In this document: positions 1 to 10,124 of the stretch, piece by piece
Position numbering within the stretch: the stretch's first letter is position 1
Layout of the letters: every line of letters starts with the position of its first letter
Assembly (NCBI GenBank): GCA_032119475.1
Contig: JAUMCA010000090.1
Location: forward strand, 1-49,975
DNA: 49,975 nucleotides
Origin: F1-60-MAGs149 sp032119475
GTDB taxonomy: Bacteria > Actinomycetota > Thermoleophilia > Gaiellales > F1-60-MAGs149
Direction: 5' to 3'
The notes under the pieces: generated by a model
Databases searched by the model: none
Seen by the model: only the letters and a program-made list of their open reading frames with translations
Told to the model about the DNA's origin: nothing
Position numbers and translations under genes: made by a program

Positions 1-456
1 ATCGCCGATCAGCGTGGCGGTGCCGCCGAGGTTGCTCGCGAGGATCTGCGTGACGACGAGCGGGATCGGCGAGATCGCGAGGATGCGCGCGACCGTGAAC
101 GCGACGGGCAGCACCAGCAGGATCGCGGTGAGGTTGTCGAGGAACGCCGACAGCACGCCGGTCAGCCCGCCGACGAGGAGCAGGAGCCGCATCGGATGCC
201 CCCGCGAGAGCTGGACCGCGCGAATGCCGACCCAGCCGAAGATGCCCGACGGCTGGCTCAGTACGACGAGGATCATCATGCCGACCAGCAGGCCCAGCGT
301 CTCCCAGTCGATGGCGTCGACCGCCTCGTTGACGCCGATGGCGCCGATCAGGACGACGAGCGCCGCACCGAGCAGTGCGATCTTGGTGCGATCGATCCAG
401 TCGAGGACGATGGCGACGAGGGCAGCGGCGAAGACGCCGGCGGTGACGAGCTCCAT
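1..456 (-). CDS. ArsB/NhaD-type (SLC13-like) permease, N-terminal part, cut by window edge
   Basis: Inner-membrane permease of the ion transporter superfamily (ArsB/NhaD/citrate-type); substrate not readable. The visible 152 codons begin at ATG 456 (SD-like GGGGGA a few bases upstream) and run off the window start. Hydrophobic helices lie at about residues 1-20, 26-46, 52-70 and 90-130. Diagnostic motifs are FLDNLTAILL near residue 105 and ASNLGGTATLIGD at the edge, matching the FLDN...ANIGGTATLIGDPPN signature that forms the conserved hairpin in ArsB/NhaD proteins. It precedes trkH in map order on the same strand but is transcribed after it, about 100 bp downstream. A TACGAT box at 527-532 on the minus strand could be a -10 with a leader of about 65 nt. 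Family assignment is solid; arsenite versus Na+/H+ versus dicarboxylate transport is undecided. Confidence 0.85.
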   Translation of the reverse strand, partial: MELVTAGVFAAALVAIVLDWIDRTKIALLGAALVVLIGAIGVNEAVDAIDWETLGLLVGMMILVVLSQPSGIFGWVGIRAVQLSRGHPMRLLLLVGGLTGVLSAFLDNLTAILLVLPVAFTVARILAISPIPLVVTQILASNLGGTATLIGD

Positions 457-554
457 GAGTTCCCCCAGTGGTCCTGCCACCGATGGTGGTTGAATGCCGA
501 CCAGACTTCCCGGCGCGCCGAGGTGGATCGTATCGGACGCCGCCCTGCGGTCCC

Positions 555-2054
555 TCAGCTGCGCCAGAAGGCGCGGCTGAGCAGGACGAGCACCGGGAAG
601 ATCTCGAGGCGGCCGACGATCATCAGCAGCGACATGAAGACCTTCGACTGGTCCGAGAAGGGCGCGTACGAGCCCATCGGGCCGAGGAAGCCGAATCCCG
701 GGCCGACGTTCCCGACCGTGGCGGCCGACGCCGACAGCGCGTCCTCGAAGTTGAGCCCCGCGGGCCGCTGCGGGTCGATCAGCAGCACGAGGCCCGCCGC
801 GATCACGATCGCGACGTAGAGGAGCACGAAGACCATCACCCCCTGCACCAGGCGGTCGTTGACGGCGCGCCGGCCGACCCGGATCAGGCGCACCTGCTCC
901 GGATGCACGGTGGAGCGGATCTCCCGCAGGATCACCCGCCCGAAGAGGACGACGCGCATCACCTTCAGCGCTCCCGTGGGGCTCCCGGTGCATCCGCCGA
1001 AGAACATCAGGATGAAGAGGGTGGCCAGCGCGAGTTCGGACCACGCCGCGAAGTCGGCGGTCGAATAGCCCGTGCCCGTCATGATCGACGCGGCCTGGAA
1101 GACGCCCTGCCGCACACCGTCCGCCGCGCCGTACGTGCCCTCGGCGATCAGGTTGCTGACCAGGATCGCGCTGCCGACCGCGAGGATGATCAGGTACCAG
1201 CGCAGCTCGTCGTCACGGAAGCTCTGCGGCTTGCGCTGGGCGATCGCCCGGAACCACAGCGTCAGGTTCGTGCCGGCGAGGATGATCGCGATCGCGATCA
1301 GCCATTGGGCCCACGGCCCGAACGGCTCGATCGAGCGCGCGTTCGGGGAGAACCCACCGGCCGACACGGTGGTGAAGGCATGCGCGATCGCCTGGAAGGG
1401 CGTCATGCCCGGCGCCAGATCGAGCCAACCGAGCGTCGTCAGGCCGACGATCACGAGCACCGTGAGCGTGACGTAGACGCCGACGATGCGGAAGGTCGAT
1501 GCGCGCAGATGCGGGGCCAGCTTCTCGAGTTGCGGCCCTGCGGTCTCGGTCTCGACGAGCTGCCGGCCGCCGACGGCGAGCCGGGGCAGGAAGATCACGG
1601 CGAGCACGATCAGGCCGATGCCCCCGATCCACTGCGTCTGCGCGCGCCACAGAAGGAGCGCCCGCGGCTGGTCATCGAACTGCGTCATGACCGTCGCGCC
1701 CGTCGCCGTGAAGCCGGCCGCGCTCTCGAAGAAGGCGTCGATCAGGGTCGTCGGACCGCCGGAGGCGCTGCCGAGGACGTACGGGACGACGCCGAACAGC
1801 GACAGGCCGACCCACGTCAGGACCGCGGCGAGCAGCGCCTCGCGACGCGACGGCGAGGGGAGGCTCCGGCCGCCGCGGTACGCGAGCAGGAAGATGCCGC
1901 CGGCCGCGATCAGCGGCACCGCATAGGGCGCGAGCGGCTCGCCGAGCCACGCGGCATACACGAGCGGCGCGGCGATCGTCACCCCCGCCCCGCCGACCAC
2001 GAGGCCGACGACGCGGAGCGCCGGTGCGATGCGGATCCTCGCCGAGCGCGCCAC
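555..2054 (-). CDS. trkH: TrkH/KtrB-family potassium uptake channel subunit
   Basis: Membrane subunit of the Trk/Ktr K+ uptake system, working with the cytosolic RCK protein encoded just upstream. The 499-residue protein has the four pore-loop filters of the family: FTATGATVM (about residue 100), TTVSAGGF (about 225), MTGTGYS (about 320) and TVGNVGPGFG (about 445). Each is followed by the usual helix pair, and the C-terminus ends in the family-typical GRLEIFPVLVLLSRAFW. I chose GTG 2054: upstream in-frame sequence is charged, non-hydrophobic and overlaps trkA, while TGAGG lies 8 bases before this GTG. trkA ends 91 bp upstream on the same strand, so the two are probably one operon. Confidence 0.92.
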   Translation of the reverse strand: MARSARIRIAPALRVVGLVVGGAGVTIAAPLVYAAWLGEPLAPYAVPLIAAGGIFLLAYRGGRSLPSPSRREALLAAVLTWVGLSLFGVVPYVLGSASGGPTTLIDAFFESAAGFTATGATVMTQFDDQPRALLLWRAQTQWIGGIGLIVLAVIFLPRLAVGGRQLVETETAGPQLEKLAPHLRASTFRIVGVYVTLTVLVIVGLTTLGWLDLAPGMTPFQAIAHAFTTVSAGGFSPNARSIEPFGPWAQWLIAIAIILAGTNLTLWFRAIAQRKPQSFRDDELRWYLIILAVGSAILVSNLIAEGTYGAADGVRQGVFQAASIMTGTGYSTADFAAWSELALATLFILMFFGGCTGSPTGALKVMRVVLFGRVILREIRSTVHPEQVRLIRVGRRAVNDRLVQGVMVFVLLYVAIVIAAGLVLLIDPQRPAGLNFEDALSASAATVGNVGPGFGFLGPMGSYAPFSDQSKVFMSLLMIVGRLEIFPVLVLLSRAFWRS

Positions 2055-2145
2055 CCCCGGCCTCAGCGGAGCCAGTGCGGGTGGGTCGCCGGCATGAGCA
2101 GGGGCAGTCGATCGGCGCCGATGCCCGTCATGGGTGCCGCGTCGA

Positions 2146-3471
2146 TCACAGCGCCCGCTCCAGCTCCGCGACGCGGTAGGCCTCGGCGAGGATGATCGCC
2201 GTGTCACCGGCCTGCAGGCTGTCGTCCCCGCGGGGGAACACGACCCGCCCGTTGCGGACGATGGCGCCCACGATCGCGCCTTCCAGCGGGCGCTCGCGGA
2301 ACGGTCGGCCGATCAGGGCGCTGTCCGGGTTGATCGCGATCTCGAGCACTTCGACGCGGTCGTTCTCGAGCATCGCGAATCCGCGTGTCCGCGGATCGTG
2401 GGTGTAGCGCACGATCTCCTCGGCGACGACGAGCCGTTGGTTCAGGGCGTGGTCCACGCCGACGCGCTCGAAGATCGGCACGTAGTCGGGGTCGCCGACG
2501 ATCGCGATCGCGGACGGCACGCCGAGGGACTTCGCGAGCAGCGCGATCAGGAGGTCGCGCTCGTCGCGATCGGTGCAGCAGACGACGACGTCGGCACGCC
2601 CGACGTTCTCGCGATCGAGGAACGACGGGTCGGTCGCATCAGCGCAGAAGACATCGGCCGCCGGGATCTCCTCCGCGCAGAAGCGGGCGACGGCGGCGTC
2701 GGCGTCGATCAGGCGCACGCGGAGCCGCTGCTGGCACAGCTGTCGCGCGATCGCCCTGCCCGTCGCGCCACCGCCGACGACCACGACCTCGCGGACCTTC
2801 TCGACGTCCTGGCGGGCGAGACGATGCGACCACTCCTCCGACGCCCGGGGCGACGTGATGAGCACGATCCGATCGCCCTCCTCCACGACGTCCATGCCGC
2901 CCGGGATCGTCACGGAGTCCTCGCGGATCAGTGATGCGATGACGCTCTCGTCGGGGATGCGGATGTCGGCGATGCGCTTGCCGGCGATGCTGTCGCGGGC
3001 GTCGCTGCGGACCTCGAACTCGACCATCTCCGCCTGCCCGTCAGCGAACAGGTCGGTCTGCAGGGCGCCGGGCAGGCCGATGATCCTCGCGACGGCCTGC
3101 GCGAGTTCGTTCTCCGCGGAGATCATGATGTCGACGGGGAGCTCGCCGGCGCGCCAGGCGTCGAGGTACTCGGCGCTCGAGGTGCGCACGAGGATGCGCC
3201 CTCTGCACAGCGCGCGCGCCTGCAGCGCCGCGACGATGTTGATCTCGTCGCGGTCGGTGGCCGCGATGACGAGGTCGGCCTCGGCCATCCCGGCGGTCTG
3301 CAGCGCGGCGCGCGACGTGCCGTTGCCGGCGACCGTGAGGACGTCGTAGCGATTGCCGATCGCCGTCAGGTGATCGGCGTCGAGATCGACCACCGTCACG
3401 TCGTGCTGCTCGTGGAGTGCGGCGACCACGCTGGCGCCGACGCGACCCGCTCCGATGACGACGATCCGCAC
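2146..3471 (-). CDS. trkA: TrkA, tandem-RCK potassium uptake regulator
   Basis: Cytosolic NAD(H)/nucleotide-binding gating subunit for TrkH. The 441 residues contain two complete RCK modules. The first Rossmann fold (GAGRVGASVVAAL at residue 7) is followed by an RCK_C domain around 140-220. A second Rossmann fold (VVVGGGATGRAIARQL near 230) is followed by another RCK_C ending at the C-terminus. This duplicated layout is the standard TrkA architecture, as opposed to single-RCK KtrA. The start is GTG 3471 with TATCGT six bases upstream, which suggests a leaderless mRNA. It is divergent from corA with 79 bp between the starts. Confidence 0.95.
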   Translation of the reverse strand: MRIVVIGAGRVGASVVAALHEQHDVTVVDLDADHLTAIGNRYDVLTVAGNGTSRAALQTAGMAEADLVIAATDRDEINIVAALQARALCRGRILVRTSSAEYLDAWRAGELPVDIMISAENELAQAVARIIGLPGALQTDLFADGQAEMVEFEVRSDARDSIAGKRIADIRIPDESVIASLIREDSVTIPGGMDVVEEGDRIVLITSPRASEEWSHRLARQDVEKVREVVVVGGGATGRAIARQLCQQRLRVRLIDADAAVARFCAEEIPAADVFCADATDPSFLDRENVGRADVVVCCTDRDERDLLIALLAKSLGVPSAIAIVGDPDYVPIFERVGVDHALNQRLVVAEEIVRYTHDPRTRGFAMLENDRVEVLEIAINPDSALIGRPFRERPLEGAIVGAIVRNGRVVFPRGDDSLQAGDTAIILAEAYRVAELERAL

Positions 3472-3477
3472 GAGCGG

Positions 3478-3483
3478 ACGATA
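3478..3483 (-). promoter_or_regulatory. Putative -10 (TATCGT) for leaderless trkA
   Basis: On the minus strand TATCGT is followed by a 6-nt spacer and the GTG of trkA. There is no Shine-Dalgarno sequence in the spacer. The same TANNNT-N6/7-start layout recurs at twelve other genes here. Confidence 0.5.
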
Positions 3484-3507
3484 GCCCAGCCAAAACGCGG
3501 CGCGCGC

Positions 3508-3513
3508 TAGAAT
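3508..3513 (+). promoter_or_regulatory. Putative -10 (TAGAAT) upstream of corA
   Basis: TAGAAT is close to the TATAAT consensus in a GC-rich intergenic stretch, 37 bp before the ATG at 3551. No convincing -35 was seen. If used, corA would have a leader of about 30-75 nt depending on the start codon. Confidence 0.35.
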
Positions 3514-3550
3514 CGACGCAGCGCAATGCTCCGTTCACCTTCCTCGCCCC

Positions 3551-4534
3551 ATGCCACGCATCCGTCGACCACGGCACCGTGCGGTGTCCATGACGGCTCC
3601 CCCTGCCTCGGAGCCTCGCGTGAGCGTGCTCGAGCACGGCGGGCGGCGCTGGATCCAGATCGAGTCACCCGGCCCCGCTGAGATCGCCTGGCTCGAGGAG
3701 GAGTTCTCCTTCCACGAGCTCGACATCGAGGACGTCCGCTCGCGCCGCCAGCGCCCGAAGGTTGACGACTACCCCGACTACGTCTTCGTCGTCCTCCACT
3801 TCCCGTGGTACGACAAGGCCTCCGGTCGCCTGTTCCCCGCCGAGGTCAACGCCTTCATCGGCGACGACTTCCTGATCACGATCCCGAACGTGCCGCTGAA
3901 GCCGGTGCGGAACGTGTTCCGTCGGCTCGAGCAGAACGAGGCGGAGCGGGCCGAGTGGTTCGCGAAGGGCTCCGGCTTCATCTTCTACGAGGTCCTCGAC
4001 GCCCTCTACGGCTACTGCTTCCCGATCCTCGACCAGATCGGGCGCAAGCTCGAGGAGATCGAGGACCACATGTTCGAGCGGGATCCGGACGAGTCGATCG
4101 TCCGGCAGATCTCGAACGTGAAGCAGGAGATCATCTCCTACCGCAAGATCACGAAGCCGCAGCGTCCCGTGCTGCGCCAGCTCGAGCGCGCCGGCGAGCG
4201 GTTCCTCGCCGACGAGGAGCTCGACATCTACTACGACGACCTGATCGACTCGGCCGAGCGGATCTGGGACCTCCTGGAGAACTACAAGGAGGTCGTGGAG
4301 GCGCTCGAGGTGACGAACGAGACGGCGATCTCCCACCGGCAGAACCGGATCCTGCAGGTGCTGACCGTCCTGACGGTCGTCTTCCTGCCCGTCACGTTCA
4401 TCACCAACCTGTTCGGGATGAACGTCCCGGTGCCGTTCGACCACGTCGGCGTCGCCTTCTTCGCCATCTTCGGCGTCCTGCTCGGCGCAATCCTCGCGCT
4501 GCTCGGGGTGTTCAAGTGGCTTCGGTGGGTATAG
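3551..4534 (+). CDS. corA: CorA-family Mg2+/Co2+ transport protein
   Basis: Divalent cation channel of the CorA family. The 327 residues have a soluble N-terminal funnel domain, a long helical region (about residues 150-255) and two C-terminal transmembrane helices. The family signature FGMNVP (GMN motif) sits between the two helices near residue 290, after ILQVLTVLTVVFLPVTFITN. The C-terminus is short and basic (FKWLRWV). The start is uncertain: ATG 3551 gives an Arg-rich N-terminus, whereas ATG 3590 (MTAPPASEP) fits the folded domain as well; neither has a clear ribosome binding site. The stop is followed after 6 bp by the first palindrome of the 4541-5170 cluster. Confidence 0.93.
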   Translation: MPRIRRPRHRAVSMTAPPASEPRVSVLEHGGRRWIQIESPGPAEIAWLEEEFSFHELDIEDVRSRRQRPKVDDYPDYVFVVLHFPWYDKASGRLFPAEVNAFIGDDFLITIPNVPLKPVRNVFRRLEQNEAERAEWFAKGSGFIFYEVLDALYGYCFPILDQIGRKLEEIEDHMFERDPDESIVRQISNVKQEIISYRKITKPQRPVLRQLERAGERFLADEELDIYYDDLIDSAERIWDLLENYKEVVEALEVTNETAISHRQNRILQVLTVLTVVFLPVTFITNLFGMNVPVPFDHVGVAFFAIFGVLLGAILALLGVFKWLRWV

Positions 4535-4540
4535 GCGGCG

Positions 4541-4640
4541 GTGTCGCAAAGGGGTCAGACCCTTGTGCGACATGCGGTGACGTCCACCATCGCCCTCTGA
4601 CCGCGTCATGTCGCACAAGGGTCTGACCCCTTTGCGACAC
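4541..4640. repeat. REP-like inverted pair 1 (34-bp arms)
   Basis: Positions 4541-4574 and 4607-4640 are perfect 34-bp inverted copies separated by 32 bp. Each arm is itself an imperfect hairpin with core AAAGGGGTCAGACCC flanked by TCGC/GCGA ends. It begins six bases after the corA stop. It resembles REP elements arranged as a BIME-like pair. It could also act as a transcription terminator for corA. Confidence 0.85.
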
Positions 4641-4670
4641 CGTCACCGACGCTGACCGGATGCGACCCTC

Positions 4671-4770
4671 AGGGTCAGACGCCGTTGGGGCAGGCCGGCA
4701 GAGTCGGATGGGATTGCGGCGGCGACGGTGCCGGCGTGCACCAAAGGCGTCTGACCCCTTCTTCCTGCAC
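4671..4770. repeat. REP-like inverted pair 2 (degenerate)
   Basis: AGGGTCAGACGCC at 4671-4683 faces an inverted copy GGCGTCTGACCC inside 4736-4770. The second copy is a fuller hairpin bounded by GTGCA and TGCAC. The core differs from pair 1 by one base (GACGCC in place of GACCCC). The rest of the first copy is eroded. Confidence 0.65.
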
Positions 4771-4850
4771 GGGTCACCCGTGGAGCACGTCGTCACTCCG
4801 GGCGAGCTATCTCCGTTGGGCCGACATGCCCTCGCAGCTGACCCATCGCG

Positions 4851-5017
4851 GAAGAAGGGGTCTCCAGTCCAAGCGCTCCCCCACGGCTTCGCTGTCCACC
4901 GTCGGCACACGTCGGAAAAAGGGGTCAGACGCCTTTGCGGCACGCGGCACGAAGGGGCACGACTCCGTCAACGGCCGCCGCCGCGCGGCCCCAAAGGCAT
5001 CTGACCCTGTGATGCCG
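4851..5017. repeat. REP-like copies: one partial and inverted pair 3
   Basis: A partial copy (AAGAAGGGGTCTCCAG, 4852-4867) is followed by a full copy at 4914-4940 (core GGGGTCAGACGCC). An inverted copy spans 4987-5017 (core GGCATCTGACCC). The full copies form a head-to-head pair about 45 bp apart. No plausible gene was found anywhere in 4535-5154; the stretch holds only these repeats. Confidence 0.65.
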
Positions 5018-5048
5018 CCGATCAAGGGCCGCCGGGGCCGGCGCCAGG

Positions 5049-5154
5049 GTCGTTGGATGACTGAATCAAAGGGGCCAGACCCCTTTCATTCACGATCAGC
5101 GCCTCGATCAGCCGAATCCGAACGCGTGAATGAAAGGGGTCTGGCCCCTTTGAT

Positions 5155-5170
<16 letters not shown>
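5049..5170. repeat. REP-like inverted pair 4 (46-bp arms) overlapping the lepA 3' end
   Basis: Positions 5049-5094 and 5125-5170 are perfect 46-bp inverted copies with a 30-bp spacer. Each holds the core AAAGGGGCCAGACCCCTTT. The right arm includes the lepA stop codon and its last codons (5155-5170), so 16 bp of lepA coding sequence is present again, inverted, at 5049-5064. Identity stops sharply at 5170/5171. Confidence 0.88.
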
Positions 5171-6957
<1,787 letters not shown>

Positions 6958-6963
6958 GCGCAC

Positions 6964-6969
6964 AGGGTA
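6964..6969 (-). promoter_or_regulatory. Putative -10 (TACCCT) for leaderless lepA
   Basis: TACCCT on the minus strand, 6 nt before GTG 6957. It directly abuts the alternative GTG 6963, which argues for the downstream start. Confidence 0.45.
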
Positions 6970-6973
6970 CCGG

Positions 6974-7888
6974 TCATGCGGTCTCCCCCCGGTCGCCCAG
7001 CACGATCCGCCGCGACAGGTGCACGCTGCGGGCCGCCGCGCCGACCTCCGCGCCGGCGAGGATCACGAGGGCGCCGAGGTACACGAAGAACAGGAACGCG
7101 ATGATCGACCCGATCGATCCGTAGATGACGTCGTAGCGCGCGATCCGGTCGACGTAGATGCCGAAGCCGACGCGCGCGCCCTCCAGCAGGACGGCGCCGA
7201 CGAGCGCCCCGGCCAGCGCGTAGCGCGCGTCGGGACGCGGCTTCGGCAGCAGCTTGTAGGCGAGCAGGAGCACGAGCGTCGTGATGGCCAGCGAGATCGC
7301 CGCGCCGATCGAGGACCGCACGAGATCCGCCGCGCCGAGCCAGCTGGAGCCCTCCGGGAGCCACTCGATCGAGACCTGCGGCACGACGCTGATCACCAGC
7401 CCGACGAAGAACGACGTCAGGACGAGGCTGACGATGATCCCGAGCAGCACGGCGTCGACGAGCTTGCCGCGCACGAACGGGCGCGTATCGTGCTCGCCGC
7501 CCCACGCCAGCTCCATCGCGCCGCGAACGCTGCCGAGCATCCCGCTGGCCGCCCAGATCAGGCCCACGACGCCGAGGATGCCGAGGGCGGTCAGGTTCTG
7601 CGTGGCGTTCTGCAGCAGGTCGTCGATGCGGACGGTGTCGGTCTCGGCGAGGGGCAACGCGGTCAGGAGCGTGTCGGTCACGCTCTGGCGCACCGCCGGA
7701 TCGCGCAGGCGGGTGCCCAGGACGACCGCGATCAGCAGGATCAGCGGGAACAGGCTGAACAGCACGTGGAAGGCGATCGCGGCCGCGGCCGTCGTGCATC
7801 GGTGGCGCTGGAAGCGGCTGAAGCCGTCCTTCAGCACGAGGCCGACGAAGACGAGCGGCTGCGGGATGCCGATGTCCGGGAACGTCAT
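6974..7888 (-). CDS. YihY/virulence factor BrkB family membrane protein
   Basis: Polytopic inner-membrane protein of the YihY/BrkB family (older name RNase BN); exact role unknown. The 304 residues contain about six transmembrane helices. Family features are AIAFHVLFSLFPLILLIAVV near residue 38, the mid-protein GLIWAASGMLGSVRGAMELAWG, and the C-terminal YGSIGSIIAFLFFVYLGALV followed by GAEV. The ATG at 7888 overlaps the murJ stop as ATGA, so it is translationally coupled to murJ. Alternative start codons upstream lie inside murJ and were not used. Confidence 0.9.
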   Translation of the reverse strand: MTFPDIGIPQPLVFVGLVLKDGFSRFQRHRCTTAAAAIAFHVLFSLFPLILLIAVVLGTRLRDPAVRQSVTDTLLTALPLAETDTVRIDDLLQNATQNLTALGILGVVGLIWAASGMLGSVRGAMELAWGGEHDTRPFVRGKLVDAVLLGIIVSLVLTSFFVGLVISVVPQVSIEWLPEGSSWLGAADLVRSSIGAAISLAITTLVLLLAYKLLPKPRPDARYALAGALVGAVLLEGARVGFGIYVDRIARYDVIYGSIGSIIAFLFFVYLGALVILAGAEVGAAARSVHLSRRIVLGDRGETA

Positions 7889-9480
7889 GCCGGTGCCTGC
7901 CGTCCGCGGTGACGCAGCAGCGCGAGGACGCGGTCCGCCTCGGGGAAGCGCAGCGCGCGCGTGAGCGCGAGGTACGCGACGGCGGCCAGCGCGACGGCGG
8001 CCCCGACGGCCGCGATCTGGGCGGGGAGGCTCGTGCCGAGCGCCGCGTCGAGCGCCCACCAGGCGCCGTAGGCGAGTGGCGCGATGGCGGCGCTGGCGAG
8101 GAGCGCGCGGAGCGCCGCGCGGGCGACACGGCCCGCCGGCAGGTGGCCGACGTGCCGGGCGAGCACCACCCACATGAGCGGCACCACCACCGCGTTGGCC
8201 AGGGAATTCGCGAGCGGGATGCCCCAGACGCCGACCTGCGGGTACAGGACGAGCGCCGCTCCGATCGCCACGACGAGGTTGACCCCCGCGATCGCCGTCA
8301 CCGCCCAGACCCGCTGCAGGGCGAAGAACCCGCGCGTCAGGAGCAGGATCACGCCGTTCAGGGCGAGACCGGCGGCGAAGGCGATCAGGCACTCCGCCAC
8401 GCCCGGCGTCTGGTCGGGCGTCCAGGCGCCGCGCTGGAACAGCAGCACGATGATCGGCGTGGCGAGCACGGCGATGACGGCGCTGGCGGGCAGCAGGAGG
8501 TAGAGGATCAGGCCGATCCCGTCGCCCATCGACTCCCGGTAGCGGGTGAGGTCCTTCGCCGCGATCGCGCGGGCGAGGCTCGGGAACAGCACGGTCGTCA
8601 CCGCGACGGAGAAGATGCCCTGCGGGAGCATGTAGACCCGGAACGCGGCGTCGATCGCCCGCGGTGCGTAGGCGGGGTCGACGTAGGTCGCGATGAACGT
8701 CGCGACCGTGAGGTTGACGTTCGCGAGGCCCAGCGCGAGGGCGACCGGCACCAGCAGGATCAGCACGCGGCGGACGGCCGGGTCGCGGAGGTCGACGCGC
8801 GGGCGCAGCGTCGCCCCCTTGCCCCGCAGTCCGGGCAGCGGGATCGCGGTCTGCACGGCGGTGCCCACGAGCGTGCCGACCGCCAGCACGACCGCCCGCT
8901 GCTCCAGATCGTCGACGGTGAAGGCGCCGATCAGGAACGCGATGATCACGAGGTTCCAGAACACCGGCGCGATCGCCGGCAGGACGAACTCGTCGAAGGA
9001 GTTGAGGATCGCCTGCACGAGTCCGGAGATGCCCAGCAGGACGAGGATCGGGAACAGGATCCGCGTCATCGTCACGGCGAGGTCGAGCTGATCGCCCTCG
9101 AGGTTCGCGAGCCGCAGGAGCGGCTCCGCGAACGCGATGCCGAGGGCGGTGATCGCCGCGAGCCAGAGGACGGCGAGCGTCAGGGCGCTCGACGCGACGC
9201 GCCAGGCCCGCGCGCGCTCGCCCTTGACCAGCAGCTCGCTGAACACCGGGACGAACGAGGCGCCCAACGCGGAGTCCGCGACGAGCGAGCGCGCCGTGTT
9301 CGGGATGTTGTTGGCGACCACGAACGCGCTCGCGGGGCCGGTCACGCCGAGGAGCTGCGCGGAGATGATCTCCCGCACGAGGCCGAGCACACGGGAGACG
9401 CCGGTCGCCGCGCTGAACAGCGCCGCGGACACGGAGCGACTGCGTGCGCCGGCCGCGGGCGCGTCCTCCTGCATCGCCAT
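7885..9480 (-). CDS. murJ: MurJ-type lipid II flippase (MVF family)
   Basis: Probable flippase moving lipid-linked peptidoglycan precursor across the inner membrane. The 531 residues form about 14 transmembrane segments. The N-terminal signature GVSRVLGLVREIISAQLLG and VANNIPNTARSLVADSALGASFVPVFSE correspond to the conserved MVF/MATE-like region with its Arg residues. The start is ATG 9480 (MAMQEDAP); a second ATG two codons on is possible. It is the first gene of a murJ-yihY pair and divergent from rpsT. Confidence 0.93.
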   Translation of the reverse strand: MAMQEDAPAAGARSRSVSAALFSAATGVSRVLGLVREIISAQLLGVTGPASAFVVANNIPNTARSLVADSALGASFVPVFSELLVKGERARAWRVASSALTLAVLWLAAITALGIAFAEPLLRLANLEGDQLDLAVTMTRILFPILVLLGISGLVQAILNSFDEFVLPAIAPVFWNLVIIAFLIGAFTVDDLEQRAVVLAVGTLVGTAVQTAIPLPGLRGKGATLRPRVDLRDPAVRRVLILLVPVALALGLANVNLTVATFIATYVDPAYAPRAIDAAFRVYMLPQGIFSVAVTTVLFPSLARAIAAKDLTRYRESMGDGIGLILYLLLPASAVIAVLATPIIVLLFQRGAWTPDQTPGVAECLIAFAAGLALNGVILLLTRGFFALQRVWAVTAIAGVNLVVAIGAALVLYPQVGVWGIPLANSLANAVVVPLMWVVLARHVGHLPAGRVARAALRALLASAAIAPLAYGAWWALDAALGTSLPAQIAAVGAAVALAAVAYLALTRALRFPEADRVLALLRHRGRQAPA

Positions 9481-9532
9481 GCACCGATCATCGCACGCAT
9501 CCCGGTTGCCGCAGCGGAATCGGCTCCCCTGC

Positions 9533-9538
9533 TACTCT
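9533..9538 (+). promoter_or_regulatory. Putative extended -10 (TGCTACTCT) for rpsT
   Basis: TACTCT preceded by TG, 43 bp before the rpsT ATG. The leader would carry the ribosome binding site AGGGGA just upstream of ATG 9582. No well-spaced -35 was found. Confidence 0.4.
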
Positions 9539-9581
9539 CCGCGCGTTCGCGGGAGGTCCCCGCGCATCGCACAGGGGAACA

Positions 9582-10124
9582 ATGGCCAACATCAAGCAGC
9601 AGAAGAAGCGCATCCTCGTCGCCGAGCGGCAGCGCATGGAGAACATCCGCTACCGGTCCTCGATCAAGACCGCCTTCCGCCGCCTCATCGACGCCGTCCA
9701 GTCGGGCGACGCCGACCAGGTTTCCGCTGCCCATCAGGCGTACGTCGCCCTGGTCGACAAGGCCACGGCCAAGAAGGCCCTCCACCCGAACACCGCTTCG
9801 CGCAAGAAGTCCCGCGCCACGCGTGTGATCGCCCGTGGCCCCCAGGTCGTCGAGACCAAGAAGCGCCGCGTCTCCAAGAAGCAGGCCACCAAGGCCGCGG
9901 CCCCGGCTGCCGCCGAGACGCCGGCTGAGGAGGCTCCCGCCGAGGTCGAGGAGGCGCCGGCCGACGAGGCCCCCGCCGCCGAGGCCGACGAGGCTCCCAC
10001 CGCGGAGGCCGACGAGGCTCCCGCTGCGGAGGCTGACGAGGCTCCCGCTGCGGAGGCCGACGAGGCCGCCGCCGAAGACGCTGCGGAGCCGGCCGCCGAG
10101 GCCGACGCCGACGACGCCTCCTAG
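9582..10124 (+). CDS. rpsT: 30S ribosomal protein S20 with a long acidic Ala/Pro/Glu C-terminal tail
   Basis: S20 binds 16S rRNA early in 30S assembly. Residues 1 to about 88 are a normal S20 (MANIKQQKKRILVAERQR..., KALHPNTASRKKSR). AGGGGA precedes ATG 9582. Ordinary S20 ends there at 85-90 residues, but here about 90 more follow. These are a short basic linker (VETKKRRVSKKQATK), then an acidic, low-complexity tail rich in Ala, Glu, Asp and Pro, with tandem 8-residue units of type EADEAPAA encoded by 24-bp repeats (9981-10076). The frame stays open to TAG 10122-10124, and this stop shares CTAG with the convergent acpS stop. The tail is clearly in frame; its role is unknown. Confidence 0.95.
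   Translation: MANIKQQKKRILVAERQRMENIRYRSSIKTAFRRLIDAVQSGDADQVSAAHQAYVALVDKATAKKALHPNTASRKKSRATRVIARGPQVVETKKRRVSKKQATKAAAPAAAETPAEEAPAEVEEAPADEAPAAEADEAPTAEADEAPAAEADEAPAAEADEAAAEDAAEPAAEADADDAS
9981..10076 (+). repeat. 24-bp tandem repeats inside rpsT
   Basis: Four consecutive 24-bp units (9981, 10005, 10029, 10053) encode EADEAPTA/EADEAPAA-type octapeptides. The units differ by one or a few bases. A related, more diverged unit precedes them near 9957. Confidence 0.85.

Noticed and set aside
4644..5048. Small proteins encoded in the corA-lepA gap
   Set aside because: Open frames there pass through the palindromes and have no consistent codon bias or recognisable sequence.
7889..9484. Extension of the YihY-family frame upstream across murJ to make an 836-codon protein
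   Set aside because: The upstream part is an Arg/Pro-rich shadow of murJ. ATG 7888 overlaps the murJ stop in the common ATGA manner.
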